Shown: one piece after another, positions 4,705 to 9,865 of the stretch
How the letters are laid out: each line of letters begins with the position of its first letter
How positions within the stretch are numbered: position 1 is the stretch's first letter
Assembly (NCBI GenBank): GCA_946480555.1
Contig: CAMLLE010000072.1
Coordinates: 1 to 9,865, forward strand
Length of the DNA stretch: 9,865 nucleotides
Reading direction: 5' to 3'
Source of the DNA: an uncultured Verrucomicrobia subdivision 3 bacterium
Lineage (GTDB): Bacteria > Verrucomicrobiota > Verrucomicrobiae > Limisphaerales > CAMLLE01
Translations under genes and position numbers: made by a program
Notes under the pieces: generated by a model
What the model was told of the DNA's origin: nothing
The model's database searches: none
Seen by the model: the letters and a program-made list of their open reading frames with translations, nothing else

Positions 4705-7700
4705 CATTGCGGCATTGTTTCCATTCGAGATCGCTGCCGCGGTCACCGGTTTGATGCCGACCAACGTCAATTGCGACGCTGCGATGGTGCCGATCTTCAC
4801 CGGCACGTTGCCGATGATCGTCGCGCCATTGTTCGCGTAGATGCCGTTCACGCGAATCTGGCCCGGGTTGTTCACGAAGCTGCCGTTTTCCAAGGTGAGG
4901 TTGCCATTGAGCGTCAGCGTCACGTTGGCGGCTGCTGTCGTCAGGCGTCCGCCGATTCGCAATGAACCCGGGAACGTCACGGTGCGTTCGAAAGTCATCG
5001 AACCGCCCGGAGCGTTCGCCATTTCGAAGTTGCCCGCGAAACCGCCGCTTTGCCGGAAGATCACCTGGAGCGTGCCGAAATCGACATTCGTCTCCAGATG
5101 GAAGATCGACGAACCGTCCACGATCAGGTGGCCGGAGCCGCTGAAGGCCGTGCCCGGTTGCATGACGTATCGGACGCTGCCGCCCGCCATCGTGACCGTG
5201 GTGTTCGTGGCGATGTTCCACGCGCCGGAATTCGTGCCGCCGCCGTTCATGTAGACGGAACCGGCCTCCACGTTCACCACACCCGAGTTATGGAAGCCGA
5301 GCGACAGCACTTCGAACTGGTTCGTCGCGGTCTTGTTCCACACGCCGAGGTTGTTGATGCGTCCCGGTCCGCCGGTGTTGTGGCGTAAATCGCCGCCGAT
5401 CACGTTGAACGTGCCGAAGTTGTTCAGCGTTCCGGCCTGGAAGTAGATGCGTTCCGCGCCGAAGTTCGCCGTGCCTTCGTTGTTCAACACGCGACTCAGA
5501 TACTTCGTGCTGCCGGAGGTCACCGTCATGGTCGCGCCGGTCGTGACCAGCGTCTGACCCGTTCCGGTCATGTCAGCCGCCGCCCAGACGAACGTGTTGG
5601 TGATCGTCACATTGCCGGAACCGCCGAGCGTGCTGGCGTTAAGCAGCAACGTATCGAAGGTCTGCGGCGCGTTGAAATAGACGGAAGCGGAATTCGTGAT
5701 CACCAGCGGGCTCTTGGGCCAGATCGAGGCATTCACCGTCACCGTGCCGCCACGGAAACTCAGCGATCCCGTCGGCTCAAACGTGCCAAGCAGATTGTGC
5801 GTGCCGGTCAGGAAACGGATTTCACCACCGCCGCCGAAGAACGAGCCTGGCTGATGCGCCATGCTTGCGTTCACCAGCGTGAGCGTATTCGTGCCCAGCA
5901 GAATGGAGCCGCTGTTCGTGCTGACGCCGCTGATGTTGAACGTGCCGTTGCGGATATCGACCACGCTGCTGTTGTTCAAGTGCAGATCGAGTTTCAACAC
6001 GTTCGTGCCTTGCTTGATGATTGTTCCCTGATTGTTCAGGAAGCTGGCCGAGCTGTTGAGCGACATCGTCAAGCCGTCTTCAACGTCGATGGTAGCGCCC
6101 GGCAGGTTGTTCAACGTGCCCGCGCTGCAATAAATCTGCGTCGCTTCTGGAATCGCGATCGTGCCCGAGTTGTCGAGGCGGCGCTGAAGATACTTCGCGC
6201 CCGCCGGATCGTTGAGCAGCAGCGTCATCCCCGCCGGGACAATCGTGCGGCCTGTGCCAGCCATGAAGCCGCGTGCCCAGACCATGCTGTTCGTCGCCGC
6301 GATGTCGCCGCTGCCTTCGAGCGAACCTGAATTCGCGATGAGCAGATTGCGAATCACCTGCGACGCATTCACCCGCACCGTGCCGGCGCCGATGTTCAGT
6401 GTCATGCTGCCCGGCATCGTGTTGGCAATCGTCACCGTGCCGCCATTAAACGCCACCACGTTCTCCGGCAGGAACGCGCCAAGAATGTTGTGCGTGCCGC
6501 CGTTGAAGGTGAATGTGCCCGCACCGCCGAGGAACGATCCCGCCGCGTGCGTGAACGTGCTGCCGAAGCTGAGCGACGCGCCGCTGGCGACATGGATCGA
6601 ACCGCTGTTCTGTCCGCCGCTGGCAAAAGAACACGAGCCGCCGTTCAGGTTCATCACGCCGCTGTTGTTCAGCACAACGGATCCGATCGCCAGCGCGCCC
6701 GAGCCGAACTTGTTGAACGTGCCCTGGTTCTCCAGCGCGTTGCTGCCGGAACTCCAGTTGAGCGCGCCGGAATCGTGCACTTCGATCAACGCACCCGGGC
6801 TGTTGCGCAAGGTTCCATTGCTGAAGAAGAGCGTCGCGCCGTTCGTGACGGCGAAGTAGCCGTTGTTCACGATCTGCCGCTGCAGGAAATGATTGGAGCC
6901 AGGCACGATCAGCATCTTGCCGTTGCTGCTCACTGTCGTCCTGCCCGTGCCGCGCATGGTGCCGCTCTGCCATTCGAACACGCCGGCAAACGTCACGTCG
7001 CCGCTGCCCAGCAAGTCGCCGCCGGCAAAACGGAAGTTCCTCGTAATCGGCGCACGCACGCCGTTGAAGGAGATCGAGCCGCTCGTCACTTCGGTCGCGA
7101 CGTCGTAAGCTCCGTTCACCGTCACCGTCCCGCCGTGGACGAGAAGGCGCCCGTCGCCTGCGACCGTCGAGCTGTCGCCCAGCACATGCGTGCCGGTGGC
7201 AAACGCCAGCGTGCTGTTGGTGGCGATTACAAACGCGCCGCTATTCGTTGCGCCCACATCGAGCCGCAACGTTCCCTTGGTCACTTCGACAAGGCCGTCG
7301 TTGCGGAACGTTTGATTGATTTCAGTAACGCCGGTCCCGCCGCTCTTGGACAACCGTCCGAGGTTCACGAAGTAACCTTCGGTCGCCCAGCCGCTGATCG
7401 CCGTCGAAGTGGTTACGTCATTCTGAATCTCAAACGAACCCAGATTTCGGAACTCGCCGCCGCCACCGATGGTCCAGCTGCCGGTGCCCGACCAAACGCC
7501 CGTGCCTTCGTTTTGGAGCCTGCGCTGGACGAGCGTCTTGGTGTTCGATCCGGACATCGTCAGCGTGGCGTTTGTTGCGATGAGCGTGACGCCGGTGCCA
7601 TCCATGGTGCCGTTCGTCCAGATCAGGCTCTGCGAAATCTGCACTGTGTCCGAGCCGCGCAAGCCGCCGCCCAGGTGGAACGCATCCACCAGCACCGGCG

Positions 7701-9865
7701 CGCCGGAACTGAACTCCAGCCGGCCCGAAGTGGAACTGACGATCGCCACGCCGATCGGCGCAATCTGAGCGCCCGGCGCGAAATAGCCGACGCCGCCCGT
7801 CGAAGTGACCGGCCCGCTCACGTTGAACGTTCCGCGATTGGTCACATTGCCACCGCCGAAGACAACCGTACCCGGCCCTTCAATGAGCGATTGCGCCGTG
7901 AAATCGTGCGAACCGCCGACGAATCGGAACGCCGCCCCGTTCGTCACGATGAACGTGCCGCTGCTGACGCCGCCCAGACCCGCCTCGAACGCGCCGCTTT
8001 CGACTGACAAGAGACCGTTGTTGTTCAGCACGGCATCGATGTAGAACGCGCCCGTGCCGCCCGTCTTGCGAATCACGCCGGAGTTGTAGAAACGCGCGGT
8101 CGTGCCCCAGCCACCGATCGCGTTGTTCACGCTGACGTTGGTGCGAATCTCAAGGTAGCCCGCATTGTCGAACAACCCGTTGTTGCCGATGGTTGCGGCG
8201 CTGTGCCCGGACCAGGTCGCGGTGCCTTCGTTGCGCAGCGTGCGATTGACGAGCGACTTGTGAGTGCCGCCGATAATTTCCAGAGTTGCGTTGCTCGACA
8301 CCACCGTCGCGCCGATGCCGTCCAGTGTACCTGCCGTCCAGAGCATCGAGTTGGTCACCGTGACAACGTCCGACCCACGCAAGATTCCGGCGACGGAGAG
8401 CGAGCCGATGCGCACTTCGCTGCCACTGTTGAATTCCAGCCGCGAATTTCCGGCGCTGCTGATGTTCGCCACCGAGATCGGCGACACCTTTGCGCCCGGG
8501 CCGAAGATCGCAATGCCGCCATTCGCCTCCACGTTTCCAGCGACATCGAAGACGCCGTTGAGGTTGACCGCGGCGCTCGCGAACACCACCGAACCTTCGC
8601 CTTGAACTCGCGATGTCAAACCGAGCGTGTGTGTGTTGCCGGAGAACCGGAGCGAAGTGCCGGGGCTCAGGTTGAACGCGCCGCTGCTGTTGCCGGCGAT
8701 GCCGGCTTCGACCGCGCCGCTCTGCACCACGATTGCGCCGTGGTTGTTCAACGTCGTACCAATGTAGAACGTGCCGATGCCCGCGCTCTTGCGGATGGTG
8801 CCGGAGTTGTTCACGTAAGCGCTCGTGCTCCAGCCACCGACGGCGTTGTGGAACTGCTGATCCGACTGCACGTCGATCAGTCCCGCGTTATTGATCGTGG
8901 CTTCCGCACCCACAGTCATGCCGCCGGTAGCGGTGATCACAATCGTGCCGGCGTTGTTCAGCGTCCGGCTGGTCAGATATTTCCAGTCGGTTCCACTGAT
9001 CGTCATCAAGCCGCCCGACGCGATGGTTGTCACGCCGCTGCCATTCATCGAACCGGCAATCCAGTTCATGCGGCCCGCGATGTTGATCGCGCCCGGCCCG
9101 GTCAGCGTGCCGCCGCTTTCCAACTGCACCAAACCGCCGCCGCGCACCTGAAGCGAGCCATTCACGGTCAGCGCGCGGAAATTCATCCGGAGCGTCTGCG
9201 TGCCGGCGTTCGCGCCGAAGACGAGTTCACCGACGGTCGCGTCGTTGTTCAAGGTGACCGTGTAATTGCCGTCCAGGTCCACGATGCCGGGTTTCGAAAT
9301 GCTCGGCACGCCGTCGGTCCAGCGGTTCGTGTCCGAGAAGTTGCCGCTCACCGGATCCTTCCAGCGCGTCACCGGGAACGACGGATTATCAAGCACCGTC
9401 ACCACGATGTTCGTGAAGCCGGAGACGGCGTTCGTTCCCGCCGCGCCCGTTGCCTTCAGGGTGACAATGTAACTTCCCGCATCGAGCAGCAGCGGTTTCA
9501 GCGTGAGCAGGCCAGCGGCGGTGCCGTTCGTCGCGGTGTTCGTGAACGTGACGCTGTTGATTGATGCAAAAACGGGCACGGCATTCGTGCCGCCAAAGCT
9601 GATCGTGACGAGCGGCGCGTTTGGAGAGCTGACGGTGAACGCGAGGTTCGTCACTTCGCCTTCCGTGAGGATCACGCTCGGTTCCACTGCGAAGGCAATC
9701 GAACTGGTCGTGACGAGCGGCAGCGGATCGACGCCGTCCCACAATCCGTCTTCGTCCGAATCGGGATTCAGCGGGTTCGTGCCGAGCGCGACTTCCGCAC
9801 CGTCGGTCAACCCGTCGTTGTCAGAATCAGGCCGCGCGGGATCGGTTCCGATGCTGCGTTCCTGA
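4513..9865 (-). CDS. Giant secreted/surface beta-helix-like repeat protein with TSP3, Ig-like and C-terminal Verrucomicrobia-type domains, 5'-truncated by window edge
   Basis: One unbroken frame runs from the right edge to TGA at 4515-4513, about 1,783 codons; the start and any signal peptide are off the window. A TTG at 9810 is in frame but is inside a calcium-motif repeat, so it is not the start; I use it only as residue 1 for numbering. Order: two TSP3 motifs (to about residue 30), an Ig-like domain (about 36-142), a lead-in with FSDTNRWTDGVPS (159-171), six long repeats opened by Trp at 250, 491, 731, 947, 1178 and 1409, and a C-terminal module (about 1703-1765). The repeats are rich in Gly, Asn, Thr and Ser with many LNNxG rungs, as in right-handed beta-helices of autotransporter-like proteins. 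No catalytic motif, sortase signal or PEP-CTERM is visible. A structural or adhesive surface role is inference. It stands alone, followed by palindromic repeats. Confidence 0.88.
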   Translation of the reverse strand, partial: QERSIGTDPARPDSDNDGLTDGAEVALGTNPLNPDSDEDGLWDGVDPLPLVTTSSIAFAVEPSVILTEGEVTNLAFTVSSPNAPLVTISFGGTNAVPVFASINSVTFTNTATNGTAAGLLTLKPLLLDAGSYIVTLKATGAAGTNAVSGFTNIVVTVLDNPSFPVTRWKDPVSGNFSDTNRWTDGVPSISKPGIVDLDGNYTVTLNNDATVGELVFGANAGTQTLRMNFRALTVNGSLQVRGGGLVQLESGGTLTGPGAINIAGRMNWIAGSMNGSGVTTIASGGLMTISGTDWKYLTSRTLNNAGTIVITATGGMTVGAEATINNAGLIDVQSDQQFHNAVGGWSTSAYVNNSGTIRKSAGIGTFYIGTTLNNHGAIVVQSGAVEAGIAGNSSGAFNLSPGTSLRFSGNTHTLGLTSRVQGEGSVVFASAAVNLNGVFDVAGNVEANGGIAIFGPGAKVSPISVANISSAGNSRLEFNSGSEVRIGSLSVAGILRGSDVVTVTNSMLWTAGTLDGIGATVVSSNATLEIIGGTHKSLVNRTLRNEGTATWSGHSAATIGNNGLFDNAGYLEIRTNVSVNNAIGGWGTTARFYNSGVIRKTGGTGAFYIDAVLNNNGLLSVESGAFEAGLGGVSSGTFIVTNGAAFRFVGGSHDFTAQSLIEGPGTVVFGGGNVTNRGTFNVSGPVTSTGGVGYFAPGAQIAPIGVAIVSSTSGRLEFSSGAPVLVDAFHLGGGLRGSDTVQISQSLIWTNGTMDGTGVTLIATNATLTMSGSNTKTLVQRRLQNEGTGVWSGTGSWTIGGGGEFRNLGSFEIQNDVTTSTAISGWATEGYFVNLGRLSKSGGTGVTEINQTFRNDGLVEVTKGTLRLDVGATNSGAFVIATNSTLAFATGTHVLGDSSTVAGDGRLLVHGGTVTVNGAYDVATEVTSGSISFNGVRAPITRNFRFAGGDLLGSGDVTFAGVFEWQSGTMRGTGRTTVSSNGKMLIVPGSNHFLQRQIVNNGYFAVTNGATLFFSNGTLRNSPGALIEVHDSGALNWSSGSNALENQGTFNKFGSGALAIGSVVLNNSGVMNLNGGSCSFASGGQNSGSIHVASGASLSFGSTFTHAAGSFLGGAGTFTFNGGTHNILGAFLPENVVAFNGGTVTIANTMPGSMTLNIGAGTVRVNASQVIRNLLIANSGSLEGSGDIAATNSMVWARGFMAGTGRTIVPAGMTLLLNDPAGAKYLQRRLDNSGTIAIPEATQIYCSAGTLNNLPGATIDVEDGLTMSLNSSASFLNNQGTIIKQGTNVLKLDLHLNNSSVVDIRNGTFNISGVSTNSGSILLGTNTLTLVNASMAHQPGSFFGGGGEIRFLTGTHNLLGTFEPTGSLSFRGGTVTVNASIWPKSPLVITNSASVYFNAPQTFDTLLLNASTLGGSGNVTITNTFVWAAADMTGTGQTLVTTGATMTVTSGSTKYLSRVLNNEGTANFGAERIYFQAGTLNNFGTFNVIGGDLRHNTGGPGRINNLGVWNKTATNQFEVLSLGFHNSGVVNVEAGSVYMNGGGTNSGAWNIATNTTVTMAGGSVRYVMQPGTAFSGSGHLIVDGSSIFHLETNVDFGTLQVIFRQSGGFAGNFEMANAPGGSMTFERTVTFPGSLRIGGRLTTAAANVTLTLNGNLTLENGSFVNNPGQIRVNGIYANNGATIIGNVPVKIGTIAASQLTLVGIKPVTAAAISNGNNAAMQPQVEVRLTWSGQPGTRFVVETSENMVQWTSATAIVAEVLPGQFEARVQIPQQSKAFFRTRMN
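4893..9069 (-). repeat. Six long protein-level tandem repeats (three A-type, then three B-type)
   Basis: Each unit opens with a W-x(2)-G-x-M/L-x-G-x-G-like motif: WIAGSMNGSG, WTAGTLDGIG, WTNGTMDGTG, WQSGTMRGTG, WARGFMAGTG, WAAADMTGTG. The Trp codons start at 9063, 8340, 7620, 6972, 6279 and 5586, so spacings are 241, 240, 216, 231 and 231 residues. Units 1-3 share a second landmark (GGW or SGW, then a motif ending FYI in the first two). Units 4-6 instead share GTLNN or GTLRN, and the first two also share GTHN[IL]LG with a GGTVT strand. DNA identity between units looks low, so the duplications are old. The right boundary of unit 6 is an estimate. Confidence 0.8.
9385..9705 (-). other. Ig-like domain of the giant protein
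   Basis: Residues about 36-142. The pattern LLTLKPLLLDAGSYIVTLKA followed by SGFTNIVVTVLD resembles the second half of bacterial Ig-like or cadherin-like domains, in which D.G.Y.V is followed by a closing strand. It joins the TSP3 linker to the beta-helix part. The exact family cannot be set by eye. Confidence 0.6.
9715..9865 (-). other. Thrombospondin type-3 calcium-binding repeats
   Basis: Two copies of the calcium-binding pattern are visible: DSDNDGLTDGAE just at the edge and DSDEDGLWDGVD (residues 17-28), each linked by GTDPARP or GTNPLNP. Alternating Asp residues coordinate calcium in this repeat type. Such repeats are common in extracellular proteins of Verrucomicrobia and Planctomycetes, often as stiff linkers. 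More copies may lie beyond the right edge. Confidence 0.85.

Noticed and set aside
6490..8007. 505-codon open frame on the plus strand inside the giant gene
   Set aside because: It is in codon register with the giant gene and arises from that gene's codon choice. The product is Arg/Ala-rich without family features, while the minus frame shows phased protein repeats.
8203..9564. 453-codon open frame on the plus strand inside the giant gene
   Set aside because: Same explanation as the 6490-8007 frame: same codon register, no domain, and it overlaps the well-supported beta-helix repeats.
9808..9810. TTG at 9810 as the true start of the giant protein
   Set aside because: The frame stays open to the window edge and the codons before it encode another TSP3 calcium motif (DSDNDG), so the start must lie further right.
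4513..9865. Giant protein as a classical autotransporter with an outer-membrane barrel
   Set aside because: The C-terminus has a short Ig-like/Verrucomicrobia-type module ending FFRTRMN, with no roughly 250-residue amphipathic beta-barrel.

Overview
The window reads as a piece of a GC-rich chromosome, most likely from a verrucomicrobium of the Pedosphaera/Limisphaerales kind. This is an inference. It rests on a very large secreted-type protein with thrombospondin type-3 calcium motifs and a C-terminal module of a style common in that phylum, on GTAGC- or GGAGC-headed palindromes at the gene boundaries, and on weak or absent Shine-Dalgarno sequences at several starts. No rRNA, tRNA, transposase, integrase or CRISPR array is visible.

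Layout from left to right. Positions 2-1639 (+) hold the last 546 codons of a YyaL/SPATA20-type thioredoxin-domain protein; its N-terminal thioredoxin domain lies off the left edge. A two-hairpin inverted repeat at 1639-1706 separates it from a convergent minus-strand group. Read in the direction of transcription, that group is ridA (4156-3773, RidA/YjgF imine deaminase), a hairpin plus T-run terminator (3763-3742), an MGMT-family DNA-binding protein (3659-3075), and rmuC (3078-1711). The last two overlap by four bases (ATGA). From 4513 to the right edge (minus strand, N-terminus off the edge) runs one uninterrupted reading frame of more than 1,780 codons. It encodes a surface or secreted beta-helix-like protein: calcium-binding TSP3 repeats, an Ig-like domain, six long internal repeats of 216-241 residues each opened by a conserved tryptophan motif, and a C-terminal Verrucomicrobia-type module.

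The housekeeping genes do not form one obvious pathway. The MGMT-like gene and rmuC both have DNA-repair associations and are translationally overlapped, so they are probably co-expressed. The protein-coding content is largely conventional. The most unusual points are: (i) a palindromic repeat that has become the last 36 or so codons of the MGMT-like gene and carries it exactly into the rmuC start codon; (ii) loss of the alkyl-acceptor cysteine motif in that protein; (iii) paired inverted hairpin modules in each of the intergenic spaces; and (iv) the regular 3+3 long-repeat architecture of the giant protein. I see no clear sign of a complete new defence or mobile system.
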